The position numbers and the translations under genes were made by a program. Shown here piece after piece: positions 8,706 through 17,890 of a stretch of DNA of 64,000 bases (position 1 is its first letter; each line of letters starts with the position of its first letter). Origin of the DNA: Subtercola sp. PAMC28395 (GTDB lineage: Bacteria; Actinomycetota; Actinomycetes; Actinomycetales; Microbacteriaceae); the NCBI RefSeq assembly GCF_018889995.1, contig NZ_CP076547.1, forward strand, positions 2,604,001-2,668,000, read 5' to 3'. The notes beneath the pieces were generated by a model. It saw only the letters and a list, made by a program, of their open reading frames with translations, was not told the origin of the DNA and ran no database searches.

Positions 8706-11702
8706 CTAGAGCTCGCCGTAGAAATGCCTCTCGAAGACCGCCCGCGCTCGCCGGGTCACGGCCAGGTAGTCCTCTTCGAGGGCCGTGGCCGACCCGGGCG
8801 CATACTCGAGAAGCCGGGCCACACCGTCGAGCGCACGACGATCCATCGGCAGGACGTCGGCGGTGCGGTTCGTCCACAGCGTCATCGCCGACCGGGCGCG
8901 CGAGGCGAAGATCCAGGCATCGAGGAGCTTCCGGGCGTCAGCAGGGTCGATGTACCCGGCCTCTACTTCGGCCTGCAGGGCATCCAGTGTCGACGTGGTC
9001 CGGAATTCCGGATGATCGGCACCATGCTCGAGCTGAAGGAGCTGTACATACCATTCGACGTCGCTCAGCGACCCGCGACCGAGCTTCAGGTGGCGAGCCG
9101 GATCAGCGCCCTGCGGCAGCCGTTCCTTCTCGACCCGGGCCTTGATGCGCTTGACCTCGCGCACCGCGGTCTCGGCGATCTGGTGCGGGTAACGGACTTC
9201 ATCGGCAAGGGCTTCGAAATCGGCAATCAGGGCTGGGTCACCGGCGACACCCCGTGCCCTCAACAGTGCCTGCGCCTCCCAGGTGAGCGACCATCGCGAA
9301 TAGTACGCACGGTACGAATCGAGCGAACGCACGACGATGCCGTTCTTGCCCTCGGGGCGCAGGTCGTTGTCGAGCTCGAGTGTCAGTCTGTGGTCTTCGG
9401 TCAGCCTGACCAGTTCGTTGACGATGAACCGTGCCACCGACTGGGCGGTCTCACCGTCGATCGTCTTCGCTCGATAGACGTACATCACGTCGGTGTCGGA
9501 GCCGAAGCCGATCTCTCGGCCGCCGTACCGGCCCATGCCGATGACGGCGAACTCGATCCCATCCCCCGCTGCGGGGGCCGCTGCCTGGCGGATGAGCCCG
9601 AGAGTCCCCTCCAGCAGTACCGTCGTGATGTCGGTCAGGCCCTTGGCCAGCTCCTGCACGGTGAGCAGGCCGAGAATCGCTCCGAACGCGAGGCGCAGCA
9701 CCTCTCGACGCCGCGCATGTCTAAGGGCGGCCGCGGCGGCATCGGGAGTGTCGTGCCGGGCGATGATGGCCGCCGTCTCCCCTGCGAGTACCTCGAAGGG
9801 TCGGGGCCGGAGTTCGTGGTCGTTCTCGAGCCACGCGGCCGCCTCCGGTATGCGCTCAAGCAGTTCTCCGGCGAAACGCGAGCCCGAGAGTACCTGCGTG
9901 AGGCGTGATGCAGCGCCCGAGGAGTCCCGGAGCATCCGGAGATACCAGTAGGTCTCGCCGAGGGTGTCACTCAGCCGACGGAAGGCGAGCAGCCCGTAGT
10001 CGGGATCTGCTCCATTGGCGAACCACTGCAGCATCACCGGCAGAAGGTGACGCTGGATCGCCGCGCGCCGGGAGACACCGGCGGTCATCGCCGCTATGTG
10101 AGCCAGGGCGCCCCTCGGGTCCTGGAAACCGATGGCGGCAAGTCGGGCGACGGCCTGTTCGCTGGTGAGGCTGAGTTCGTCAGGTCCGAGAGCGGCGACA
10201 GCGGCCAGGAGAGGCCGGTAGAACAGCCGTTCGTGCAACGTACGCACGCGCACCTTGATCTCGCTCCAGAGGGTGAGCAGCGCCGCGGCGCTGGGCGCGA
10301 GTTCGGTTGCCCGTGCCAGCACCCGCTGTTCGAACTCGTCGCGGGGCACGAGGTGCGTGCGCCGCAGATCACGCAGTTGCAGGCGGTGCTCCATCAGACG
10401 CAGCACGCGGTAGTCCTGCGAGAACTCCTGCGCTTCGATACGCCCGATGTACCCCTGGTCTGCGAGTGCCACGAGAGCTGGCAGAGTCGCGCTCTGACGC
10501 ACCATCGGGTCGTTCTGGCCATGAACCAGCTGCAGCAATTGCACAGTGAACTCGATGTCGCGGAGCCCGCCGGGACCGAGTTTCAGCTGGTATTCGACCT
10601 CGTCATCGGGGATGTGCTCTGTGACACGCTGGCGCATGACCTGCACCGAACCCACGAACCCGTCACGTGAAGCGCTGTTCCAGACCTTGGGCCTCACGGC
10701 ATCGACATACCTGCCACCGAGTTCGAGGTCGCCAGCCAACGGCCTGGCCTTCAGGAGTGCCTGGAATTCCCAGCTCTTTGCCCAGCGGTCGTAGTACGCG
10801 AGATGCGACTCCAGCGACCTGACGAGAGCCCCGGCCTTGCCCTCCGGCCGCAGGTTGGGGTCGACCTCCCACAGCGCCGGTTCCAGCCCGGTCTCCATGA
10901 TTCCGTGCATGGTCATCATGGCCAGGGCGGTTGCGATGTCGATGGCCCGCGACGTGCTGAGCCCCGCCTCCTCGTCACCCTCGCCCACGAAGATGACGTC
11001 GACGTCGCTGACGTAGTTGAGTTCCTGCGCCCCGGCCTTGCCCATCCCGATGATCGAAAGCCTGGTCGCAGCCACCTCGTCTCGCGGGAACAGCCAGCGG
11101 CTTTCGCCCTTGATGGATGCCCGGGCACGGGCTGCGGCGAGCGAGGCGTCGAGCGCGGCCGATGCCAGGTCGGCGAGCGTGTCGGCGATGGCGTCGACTC
11201 CGCGCACCGGGTCTGGCTGTTCGAGGTCGAACGCCGTGACCTGCGCAAGGATTCGTCGGTAGCGCACGCGCAGCCGGGTGTAGGCGACGCCACCGGAAAC
11301 TGCTGCGAAACCGTCGATCGCGCCGACCGAGTCGAGGAGCTCCGCCTCGAGTTCCGGTAGTCCGGGTAGCACAGAGAGATGGCTTTCCAGGCAATCCAGC
11401 TCTTCGGGGTGCCGAAGAAAGAAGTCGCCGAAGCCACGGGAGACCCCAATCACCCTCAACAGGCGTGTGCGGCTCTGTTCGCTCTCCAGGAGCAGCCTGG
11501 TCGGTGCCTCGGCCAGACGCAGAAGCTTCACCAGTGTGGACAACGCCTGGTCGGGGTCGGCGGTGAGCCGGAGCGATCCCAGCAGATCGCCGAGCCCCAC
11601 AGCCCCCAGCTCCGTGGCGACCTCGAGGTCGGCCGGAGCCTGCGAGAGCTGGGAGAACCCGACGCGGGCGAGATCGGTGAGTGTGGTCTGAACCCTCGCC
11701 AT
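8706..11702 (-). CDS. glnE: Bifunctional glutamine synthetase adenylyltransferase / adenylyl-removing enzyme
   Basis: 998 residues, full length for actinobacterial GlnE. Two nucleotidyltransferase domains are visible. The N-terminal one (GKAGAQELNYVSDVDVIF, residues 221-238) corresponds to the adenylyl-removing half, and the C-terminal one (GMGRYGGREIGFGSDTDVM, about 721-738) to the adenylylating half. Each is followed by a helical GlnD-PII-uridylyltransferase-like region (LGPGGLRDIEFTVQLLQL and LGRGSLSDVEWYVQLLQL). It attaches or removes AMP on the Tyr of GlnA1. It lies 18 bp downstream of glnA2 on the same strand, the usual actinobacterial glnA2-glnE operon. Confidence 0.97.
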   Translation of the reverse strand: MARVQTTLTDLARVGFSQLSQAPADLEVATELGAVGLGDLLGSLRLTADPDQALSTLVKLLRLAEAPTRLLLESEQSRTRLLRVIGVSRGFGDFFLRHPEELDCLESHLSVLPGLPELEAELLDSVGAIDGFAAVSGGVAYTRLRVRYRRILAQVTAFDLEQPDPVRGVDAIADTLADLASAALDASLAAARARASIKGESRWLFPRDEVAATRLSIIGMGKAGAQELNYVSDVDVIFVGEGDEEAGLSTSRAIDIATALAMMTMHGIMETGLEPALWEVDPNLRPEGKAGALVRSLESHLAYYDRWAKSWEFQALLKARPLAGDLELGGRYVDAVRPKVWNSASRDGFVGSVQVMRQRVTEHIPDDEVEYQLKLGPGGLRDIEFTVQLLQLVHGQNDPMVRQSATLPALVALADQGYIGRIEAQEFSQDYRVLRLMEHRLQLRDLRRTHLVPRDEFEQRVLARATELAPSAAALLTLWSEIKVRVRTLHERLFYRPLLAAVAALGPDELSLTSEQAVARLAAIGFQDPRGALAHIAAMTAGVSRRAAIQRHLLPVMLQWFANGADPDYGLLAFRRLSDTLGETYWYLRMLRDSSGAASRLTQVLSGSRFAGELLERIPEAAAWLENDHELRPRPFEVLAGETAAIIARHDTPDAAAAALRHARRREVLRLAFGAILGLLTVQELAKGLTDITTVLLEGTLGLIRQAAAPAAGDGIEFAVIGMGRYGGREIGFGSDTDVMYVYRAKTIDGETAQSVARFIVNELVRLTEDHRLTLELDNDLRPEGKNGIVVRSLDSYRAYYSRWSLTWEAQALLRARGVAGDPALIADFEALADEVRYPHQIAETAVREVKRIKARVEKERLPQGADPARHLKLGRGSLSDVEWYVQLLQLEHGADHPEFRTTSTLDALQAEVEAGYIDPADARKLLDAWIFASRARSAMTLWTNRTADVLPMDRRALDGVARLLEYAPGSATALEEDYLAVTRRARAVFERHFYGEL

Positions 11703-11720
11703 GGTGGGATTGCGGCGCTC

Positions 11721-13058
11721 TTAGAGGATTTCCAGGTTGCTCTGCAACTCGAATGGGGTGACCTGGTCGCGGTACGAAGCCCACTCCTGGCGTTTGTTCA
11801 GCAGCACGTAGTTGAAGACGTGCTCACCCAGAGTCTCGGCGACGAGTTCTGAGTTCTCCATTTCGGAGATCGCCTGGTCGAGGCTCGCCGGCAGTGAACT
11901 GTAGCCGAGGGCGCGTCGCTCAGCATCGCTCAGTGCCCAGACGTTGTCTTCGGCTTCCGGTGGCAGCTCATAGCCCTCTTCGATGCCCTTGAGCCCCGCG
12001 GCCAGCAGCAGCGAATAGGCGAGATACGGGTTCGCGGCCGAGTCGATGGCCCGGTATTCGATGCGCGAACTCTGGCCCTTGTTCGGCTTGTACAACGGCA
12101 CGCGCACCAGAGCGGAGCGGTTGTTGTGGCCCCAGCAGACGAAACTCGGGGCTTCTCCCCCGCCCCACAGGCGCTTGTACGAGTTGACGAACTGGTTCGT
12201 CACCGCTGTGATCTCCGGTGCGTGCTTCAGCAGCCCTGCGATGAACTGGCGCCCGACCTTCGAGAGCTGGTACTCGGCACCGGCTTCGAAGAACGCGTTG
12301 GAGTCGCCTTCGAAGAGCGAGAGGTGGGTGTGCATTCCTGAACCGGGGTGTCCCGAAAGCGGCTTGGGCATGAACGTGGCGTACACGCCCTGCTCGATCG
12401 CCACCTCTTTGATCACCGTGCGGAACGTCATGATGTTGTCGGCCGTGGTGAGAGCATCGGCGTAGCGCAGGTCGATCTCGTTCTGGCCGGGGCCGGCTTC
12501 GTGGTGCGAGAACTCCACCGAGATGCCGAGGTCTTCGAGCATCCGCACCGATCGACGCCGGAAGTCGTGAGCCGTTCCGCCCGGCACGTTGTCGAAGTAC
12601 CCTGCCTTGTCGACGGGCTCGGGGCCGTTCGGGCCGACTTCGCTCGACTTGAGCAGGTAGAACTCGATCTCGGGGTGCGTGTAGAACGAGAAGCCGCGCT
12701 CGCCCGCTTTGGCGAGGGTTCGCTTGAGCACATTACGCGGGTCGGCGACAGCGGGCTGGCCGTCTGGCGTGGTGATGTCGCAGAACATGCGGGCGGTGGG
12801 GTCGACCTCACCGCGCCACGGCAGAATCTGGAAGGTGGTGGGGTCAGGATGCGCGAGCACGTCGGCCTCGAAAGACCGGGTGAGGCCTTCGATCGCCGAG
12901 CCGTCGAATCCCAGCCCTTCTGCGAACGCACCCTCCACCTCGGCGGGAGCGATGGCCACCGACTTGAGGGTGCCGATCACGTCAGTGAACCAGAGCCGAA
13001 CGAACTTCACGCCACGTTCCTCAATGGTTCGAAGAACGAAGTCACGTTGCTTATCCAT
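11721..13058 (-). CDS. glnA2: Glutamine synthetase type I, GlnA2
   Basis: 445 residues, matching the size of mycobacterial GlnA2 (446). The start at 13058 (MDKQRDFVLRTIEERGVKFV) is chosen from family alignment, with GAGG about 12 nt upstream. It shows GSI motifs FDGSAIEG, PEIEFYLL, HHEAGPGQNEIDLRY, MPKPLSGHPGSGMHTH and a Tyr in EEGYELPPEAED (about 363) at the adenylylation-loop position. GlnA2 orthologues carry the same fold, but their in vivo role (glutamine or polyamine metabolism) varies, so ammonia assimilation is likely but not assured. It is co-transcribed with glnE and divergent from nadE. Confidence 0.93.
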   Translation of the reverse strand: MDKQRDFVLRTIEERGVKFVRLWFTDVIGTLKSVAIAPAEVEGAFAEGLGFDGSAIEGLTRSFEADVLAHPDPTTFQILPWRGEVDPTARMFCDITTPDGQPAVADPRNVLKRTLAKAGERGFSFYTHPEIEFYLLKSSEVGPNGPEPVDKAGYFDNVPGGTAHDFRRRSVRMLEDLGISVEFSHHEAGPGQNEIDLRYADALTTADNIMTFRTVIKEVAIEQGVYATFMPKPLSGHPGSGMHTHLSLFEGDSNAFFEAGAEYQLSKVGRQFIAGLLKHAPEITAVTNQFVNSYKRLWGGGEAPSFVCWGHNNRSALVRVPLYKPNKGQSSRIEYRAIDSAANPYLAYSLLLAAGLKGIEEGYELPPEAEDNVWALSDAERRALGYSSLPASLDQAISEMENSELVAETLGEHVFNYVLLNKRQEWASYRDQVTPFELQSNLEIL

Positions 13059-13100
13059 CGACAATTCGATCCTCTTTCCGGCACGGAGTTCTGCCGCTAT

Positions 13101-13106
13101 TAGGCT
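13101..13106 (+). promoter_or_regulatory. -10 box of leaderless nadE promoter
   Basis: TAGGCT ends 7 nt before the nadE ATG at 13114, the spacing expected for leaderless transcription. The whole glnA2-nadE divergent gap is only 55 bp. Confidence 0.6.
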
Positions 13107-13113
13107 AGTGGCT

Positions 13114-14862
13114 ATGCCGAGACTTCGCTTAGCGTTGGCCCAAACCAACCCCATTGTCGGTGACCTCCGAGGCAATTCGCTCGAGATCATCGCCGCCGTT
13201 CGCCGGGCCAGAGACGCTGGGGCCGACCTGGTCGCCTTCGGCGAGATGGCCCTCTCGGGCTACCCGATCGAAGACCTCGCCTCGCGTCCGTCGTTCCTTG
13301 CCGCGTGCCGCGGGCGCATCGCCACGCTTGCGGCAGAGCTCGACGAGGCAGGGCTCGGTGACGTGGTGGTCGTGGTCGGGCATCCTGACGGGCCGTTCGA
13401 ACCGCGGCGCTTCACGACCAGCAATGCGCCCACCGCGATCGCCCAGAACGTGGCGAGCGTGCTTCAGAATGGCGCTGTTCAGGCGCGATACGCGAAGCAC
13501 CACCTGCCGAACTACTCGGTCTTCGACGAGTACCGCATCTTCATCCCGGGCGACGACCTGCTGGTGCTGCGGCTGCGCGGAGTCGATGTTGCCCTCATCA
13601 TCTGCGAAGACCTCTGGCAAGACGGCGGGCCAGTCAACCGCGTCGCTTCGGCCGATGCCGGAGTTCTGCTCGTGATCAATGCCTCACCCTACGAGCGCGA
13701 CAAGAACGAGGTGCGGCTCCCCCTCGTGACCCGGCGTGCGGTCGAGAACGACACCATCGTCGCCTACGTCAACATCGTCGGCGGCCAGGATGATCTGCTC
13801 TTCGATGGCGACAGCGTCGTCGTCGACCGTTCAGGCACGATCATCGCCCGCGCGCCGCAGTTCGCGCCCCACCTGCTCGTGGTCGACGTCGACGCAGAGG
13901 CCGCGAGCAACGTGGAGTTACCCGCGAATGTCGTTCGGGTGGAACTCGCCCTCCCGGCAACCGGTTCGCTTTCCGCTTCCCAGACGCCGGTCTCCGGCGA
14001 CATAGCCGTCGTGCCCGACGAGCTGGAGCAGATCTGGAACGCCCTCGTGCTCGGGCTCGGCGACTACGTGCGCAAGAACGGCTTCCGTTCGGTCATCCTG
14101 GGTCTCTCCGGCGGCATCGACTCCTCGGTCTGTGCGATCATGGCCGCTGACGCCATCGGTTCCCACAACGTGTACGGCGTCTCGATGCCGAGCCAGTGGT
14201 CCTCTGATCACTCGCGATCCGACGCCGACGACCTCGCCGAACGGATCGGGCTCCACTACGAGACGCAGGCGATCGCCGAGCTGGTCGCCCCCATCGAGAC
14301 GCAGCTGTCGCTCGACGGCGTGGCGGCAGAGAACCTGCAGGCGCGCATCCGGGGCATCATTCTGATGGGTCTCTCGAACCAGCTCGGGCACCTGGTGCTC
14401 ACCACGGGCAACAAGAGCGAACTGGCCGTCGGCTACTCGACGATCTACGGTGACTCGGTGGGGGGTTTTGCTCCACTGAAGGATGTGCCGAAGATGCTGG
14501 TGTGGGAGCTCTCGCGGTGGCGGAATGCTTTCGCGGCCCGTCGCGGCGAGACACCACCCATCCCCGAGAACTCCATCAGCAAACCGCCGTCGGCCGAGCT
14601 CCGACCAGACCAGACCGACCAGGATTCGCTGCCGGAGTACGACGTTCTCGACGCCCTGCTCGAGGACTACATCAACGGTGGTTTCGGCCGGTCAGAGCTG
14701 GTCGACCGTGGTTTCGACGCAGAGACCGTCGACCGGATCGTCGGGCTCGTCGACCACTCGGAGTGGAAGAGGCGCCAGAGCGCGATCGGCACGAAGATCT
14801 CGCGCACCGCATTCGGGCGCGACCGACGCCTGCCGATCACGTATCGCCCGTCTGACGTCTGA
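13114..14862 (+). CDS. nadE: Glutamine-dependent NAD+ synthetase
   Basis: 582 residues from the leaderless ATG at 13114; the frame extends upstream only as antisense of glnA2. The N-terminal nitrilase-type glutaminase domain (about 1-265) shows the Glu-Lys-Cys triad: E44 (FGEMALSGYP), K128 (KHHLPNYSVFDEYR) and C164 (IICEDLWQDGG). The C-terminal synthetase domain has the PP-loop LSGGIDSSVCA at about 330. It transfers glutamine-derived ammonia to deamido-NAD+ in the last step of NAD+ synthesis. Its neighbours glnA2 and glnE supply and regulate glutamine. The C-terminal KRRQSAIGTKISRTAFGRDRR is typical. Confidence 0.96.
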   Translation: MPRLRLALAQTNPIVGDLRGNSLEIIAAVRRARDAGADLVAFGEMALSGYPIEDLASRPSFLAACRGRIATLAAELDEAGLGDVVVVVGHPDGPFEPRRFTTSNAPTAIAQNVASVLQNGAVQARYAKHHLPNYSVFDEYRIFIPGDDLLVLRLRGVDVALIICEDLWQDGGPVNRVASADAGVLLVINASPYERDKNEVRLPLVTRRAVENDTIVAYVNIVGGQDDLLFDGDSVVVDRSGTIIARAPQFAPHLLVVDVDAEAASNVELPANVVRVELALPATGSLSASQTPVSGDIAVVPDELEQIWNALVLGLGDYVRKNGFRSVILGLSGGIDSSVCAIMAADAIGSHNVYGVSMPSQWSSDHSRSDADDLAERIGLHYETQAIAELVAPIETQLSLDGVAAENLQARIRGIILMGLSNQLGHLVLTTGNKSELAVGYSTIYGDSVGGFAPLKDVPKMLVWELSRWRNAFAARRGETPPIPENSISKPPSAELRPDQTDQDSLPEYDVLDALLEDYINGGFGRSELVDRGFDAETVDRIVGLVDHSEWKRRQSAIGTKISRTAFGRDRRLPITYRPSDV

Positions 14863-14890
14863 CCGGGGCCGACCCAACAGTCGCGGTCAT

Positions 14891-14896
14891 TAGACT
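14891..14896 (+). promoter_or_regulatory. -10 box of leaderless panB promoter
   Basis: TAGACT lies 6 nt before the panB ATG at 14903. Together with the 40-bp gap after nadE, it suggests an independent leaderless transcript. Confidence 0.55.
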
Positions 14897-14902
14897 GGAA
14901 CG

Positions 14903-15721
14903 ATGATGGAGCAGTCCCCTCGCAAGCGCGTTCGCACGCGACACTTTCAGACCGCGAAGGAGAATGGAACACCGATCGTCGGCCTCACCAGCTATGACCA
15001 GCTGTCAGCGGCCATCTTCGACGCTGCTGACATCGACTTCCTCTTGGTCGGCGATTCAGCCGGAAACAACGTCTTCGGCTACGAGACCACGCTCCCCGTG
15101 ACCGTCGACGACCTCATCCCACTGACACGAGCAGTCGCCGGTGCAGTGTCGCGGGCGCTCGTGGTCGCAGATATGCCGTTCGGTTCATATGAAGGCGGCC
15201 CTGATGATGCGCTTCACACGGCCGTGCGTTTCATGAAGGAATCGCATGCCCACGCGGTCAAGCTCGAGGGCGGCGTTCGGAGTGCCGCGCAGATCCGGCG
15301 AATCGTCGATGCGGGTATTCCCGTGATGGGGCACGTCGGCTTCACCCCGCAGAGTGAACACGGGCTGGGTGGGCACATCATCCAGGGCAGGGGCGAAGGC
15401 GCTGAAGCCCTGCTCGCCGACGCTCATGCGGTCGAAGACGCGGGTGCATTCGCCGTCGTTCTCGAAATGGTGCCGAGTGCGGTCGCGGCGCGGGTCACCG
15501 CAGAGCTCCGCATTCCGACGATCAGCGTGGGCGCAGGGCCGCACACCGACGGGCAGCTGCTGGTGTGGACAGACTTCGCTGGATTCTCGCAGGGTCGAAC
15601 TCCGAAGTTCGTCAAGCAGTACGCGAATCTCACGAAGGTGTTGACCGACGCCGTCACTGCGTACCGGGCCGATGTCGTCTCCGGTGCGTACCCTGCACCC
15701 GAACACGAGTACGAGGAGTAG
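14903..15721 (+). CDS. panB: 3-methyl-2-oxobutanoate hydroxymethyltransferase
   Basis: 272 residues. PanB adds a hydroxymethyl group from methylenetetrahydrofolate to 2-oxoisovalerate to make ketopantoate, the first committed step to pantothenate and coenzyme A. Family motifs are clear: LTSYDQLSAAIFDAADIDFLLVGDS (metal-binding Asp), DMPFGSYEGGP, AVKLEGG, PVMGHVGFTPQS, VLEMVPS (catalytic Glu region) and IPTISVGAGPHTDGQ. Length is normal. The following SDR gene starts 5 bp after the stop, so the two are probably co-transcribed. Confidence 0.96.
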   Translation: MMEQSPRKRVRTRHFQTAKENGTPIVGLTSYDQLSAAIFDAADIDFLLVGDSAGNNVFGYETTLPVTVDDLIPLTRAVAGAVSRALVVADMPFGSYEGGPDDALHTAVRFMKESHAHAVKLEGGVRSAAQIRRIVDAGIPVMGHVGFTPQSEHGLGGHIIQGRGEGAEALLADAHAVEDAGAFAVVLEMVPSAVAARVTAELRIPTISVGAGPHTDGQLLVWTDFAGFSQGRTPKFVKQYANLTKVLTDAVTAYRADVVSGAYPAPEHEYEE

Positions 15722-15725
15722 AACA

Positions 15726-16583
15726 GTGGCAAGAACCATCCTCGGTTCAGTGGCAACAAGACGCACGGTGGCTCACGCCCGCGTGCTGATCACTGGAGCG
15801 GCAAGTGGCATGGGCCTGCTCTACGCGGAGCGAGCTGTCGCCGAAGGCGCGCGCGACGTGATCCTCTGGGACCGCAACGGCGAGAAGCTCGAATCGATCG
15901 CCGCGAGGCTCAACACCGAACCGGGCCGCAGCCGCGTACACACCTACAGGGTCGACATCGGTGAGCCGACGAGCATCGCCGAGAACGCCGAACGCGTGCT
16001 TGCGGAGGTCGGCGTGCCCGACGTTCTCATCAACAATGCCGGCATCGTTCGCGGCAAGTACTTCTGGGAGCACGACATCGACTCCGACATCATCGAGACG
16101 ATGCGCATCAACGCGCTGGGCCCGATGCTCGTGACACGCGCTTTCCTGCCCCGGATGATCGCGGGCAACCGGGCCGTACGCATCGTCAACATCGCCTCTG
16201 CCGCCGGCATGATCTCGAACCCGAGGATGAGCGTGTACGCCTCCTCGAAGTGGGCGGTCATCGGCTGGAGCGACTCCCTACGACTCGAACTGTCGCAACA
16301 GGGCCACCGTCACATGACTGTGACCACGGTCGCCCCCAGTTACATCTCGACCGGAATGTTCGCCGGCGCGCGTGGCCCGGTGCTCACCCCGATCATGACC
16401 CCGGAGTTCGTCGTCGACCGCGTCTGGACGTCGATGCTCGCCGGAAAGCCCCTGCTGTTGATGCCGTGGAGTGTTCACATCGCCAAGGTCACGAAGGGCC
16501 TGCTGCCGACCGCGATCTGGGACCAGATGGCCGACCGCGTGTTCCACCTCTATACGACAATGGAGAAGTTCACCGGCCGGTAA
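15726..16583 (+). CDS. Short-chain dehydrogenase/reductase (SDR)
   Basis: 285 residues from the GTG at 15726, preceded by GAGGAG inside the end of panB; the frame is open upstream but only as panB overlap. Classical SDR features are present: the NAD(P)-binding TGAASGMG near residue 23, NNAG, the catalytic Ser in IASAAGM and the YASSK Tyr-Lys pair. A conserved SRL-like segment (WSDSLRLEL) and a C-terminal hydrophobic stretch (LLMPWSVHIAKVTKGLLP) resemble membrane-associated SDRs acting on lipids or steroids. Substrate cannot be deduced. Probably in one transcript with panB, but a pantothenate role is not implied. Confidence 0.85.
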   Translation: MARTILGSVATRRTVAHARVLITGAASGMGLLYAERAVAEGARDVILWDRNGEKLESIAARLNTEPGRSRVHTYRVDIGEPTSIAENAERVLAEVGVPDVLINNAGIVRGKYFWEHDIDSDIIETMRINALGPMLVTRAFLPRMIAGNRAVRIVNIASAAGMISNPRMSVYASSKWAVIGWSDSLRLELSQQGHRHMTVTTVAPSYISTGMFAGARGPVLTPIMTPEFVVDRVWTSMLAGKPLLLMPWSVHIAKVTKGLLPTAIWDQMADRVFHLYTTMEKFTGR

Positions 16584-16612
16584 TCGGTGCCAGGATCGCT
16601 GACAACACCCGT

Positions 16613-16798
16613 CTAGTCGTTGGCGGCGTCTTCTTCTGCCCACTTGGCGCTGTTGGCTCGCAGCGTCTCGAGGGCGTGCTCGGCCTCGACCTTGGTCGGG
16701 AACGGCCCCACACGCTCGGGGGCTGGGGAGACGTAACCGAACTCCACCTCACCGGTCGTGATGTTGTACCAGTACTGCTGCGACGGGTCGGCTGACAT
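16613..16798 (-). CDS. Small SPOR-like domain protein
   Basis: 61 residues from the ATG at 16798, which has GGGAG 6 nt upstream. The sequence ([15 protein letters not shown], then [20 protein letters not shown]) resembles the small SPOR-domain-like proteins encoded next to methionine aminopeptidase in Microbacteriaceae. The pattern of an aromatic patch, a Gly-Pro-Phe turn and an amphipathic helix fits a peptidoglycan-binding-type fold, but no signal peptide or membrane anchor is visible, so the cell-wall role is doubtful. It is divergent from map, with 71 bp between starts. Confidence 0.7.
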   Translation of the reverse strand: MSADPSQQYWYNITTGEVEFGYVSPAPERVGPFPTKVEAEHALETLRANSAKWAEEDAAND

Positions 16799-16856
16799 GT
16801 GTTCTCCCAGGGTGCACGACGGCCAGACCGGCATTCGTCGCCGGAGGGGCCTCAAC

Positions 16857-16862
16857 TACGAT
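16857..16862 (+). promoter_or_regulatory. -10 box of leaderless map promoter
   Basis: TACGAT stands 7 nt before the ATG at 16870, fitting leaderless transcription of the aminopeptidase gene. Confidence 0.55.
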
Positions 16863-16869
16863 AGAGCCT

Positions 16870-17733
16870 ATGCCCAAAGACTCCTCCGGCCACCTCACGC
16901 CAGGGAGAGTCTCTCCCCTTCGCAGCGTTCCCTCGACGATCGAGCGCCCCGAGTACGTCGGCCGCCGTGAACCCGACGAGGGTGGCAAGAGCGACATCTA
17001 CTCCCCCGAACGCATCGCCGACATCCGCGAGTCGTCGCGAATTGCTGCAGAGGCGCTCGAGTGGGTCGGCCAGCACGTCGCGCCGGGCGTGACGACGGAT
17101 GAACTGGATGCCCTCGGCCACGATTTTCTGATCGCGAACGATGCCTACCCCTCCACCCTCGGCTACCGCGGTTACCCGAAATCGCTCTGCACCTCGGTGA
17201 ACGAGGTCATCTGCCACGGCATCCCCGACTCCACTGTTCTGGACGACGGCGACATCGTCAACATCGACATCACGGCCTACAAGAACGGCGTGCACGGCGA
17301 CACGAACGCCACGTTCTTCGCCGGTGAGCCGAGCGACGAGGTGCGCATGCTGGTCGAACGCACCCGTGAGGCGATGAACCGGGGAATCAAGGCCGTCGCC
17401 CCCGGTCGCCAGGTCAACGTGATCGGCCGGGCGATCGAGTCCTACGCCAAGCGGTTCGGGTACGGCGTCGTTCGCGACTACACCGGGCACGGCGTGGGCG
17501 AGCAGTTCCACTCCGGCCTGATCATTCCCCACTACGACACCGATCGTTTCACCGACGTGATGGAGGTGGGAATGGTGTTCACCATCGAGCCCATGCTCAC
17601 TCTCGGTTCGCAGTCCTGGGAACTCTGGAGCGACGACTGGACGGTTCTGACGCGCGACAAGTCCGTCACCGCCCAGTTCGAGCACACCCTGGTCGTCACC
17701 GAACGGGGCGCCGAAGTCCTGACACTGCCGTGA
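16870..17733 (+). CDS. map: Methionine aminopeptidase, type I
   Basis: 287 residues. It removes the N-terminal Met from nascent proteins using two metal ions. The pita-bread fold motifs are present: [13 protein letters not shown], the metal ligands in [21 protein letters not shown] (two Asp), [13 protein letters not shown] (His), FTIEPML (Glu) and [14 protein letters not shown] (Glu). The N-terminal extension of about 40 residues ([12 protein letters not shown]) resembles actinobacterial MapB-type enzymes with a proline-rich ribosome-binding motif. It partners functionally with peptide deformylase, encoded at 46618. A leaderless promoter fits a constitutive housekeeping gene. Confidence 0.96.
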   Translation: MPKDSSGHLTPGRVSPLRSVPSTIERPEYVGRREPDEGGKSDIYSPERIADIRESSRIAAEALEWVGQHVAPGVTTDELDALGHDFLIANDAYPSTLGYRGYPKSLCTSVNEVICHGIPDSTVLDDGDIVNIDITAYKNGVHGDTNATFFAGEPSDEVRMLVERTREAMNRGIKAVAPGRQVNVIGRAIESYAKRFGYGVVRDYTGHGVGEQFHSGLIIPHYDTDRFTDVMEVGMVFTIEPMLTLGSQSWELWSDDWTVLTRDKSVTAQFEHTLVVTERGAEVLTLP

Positions 17734-17836
17734 TGGTGGAGTCACCCAGCGGCGCTACCACAGGCGAAGCCGCGCCGCTATGGTTCAGCCGGTCATCCGG
17801 CCACGTGTCGCCCGAAGGCACCTTCGACCTGCAGAA

Positions 17837-17842
17837 TAGACT
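17837..17842 (+). promoter_or_regulatory. -10 box of ppgK promoter
   Basis: TAGACT gives an expected start of transcription near 17849 and a leader of about 42 nt that contains the AAGGGAG ribosome-binding site of ppgK. Confidence 0.45.
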
Positions 17843-17890
17843 CGCATGCGTCTCACAGGCGAGATACGAACGACAAGGGAGCACAGAAAG

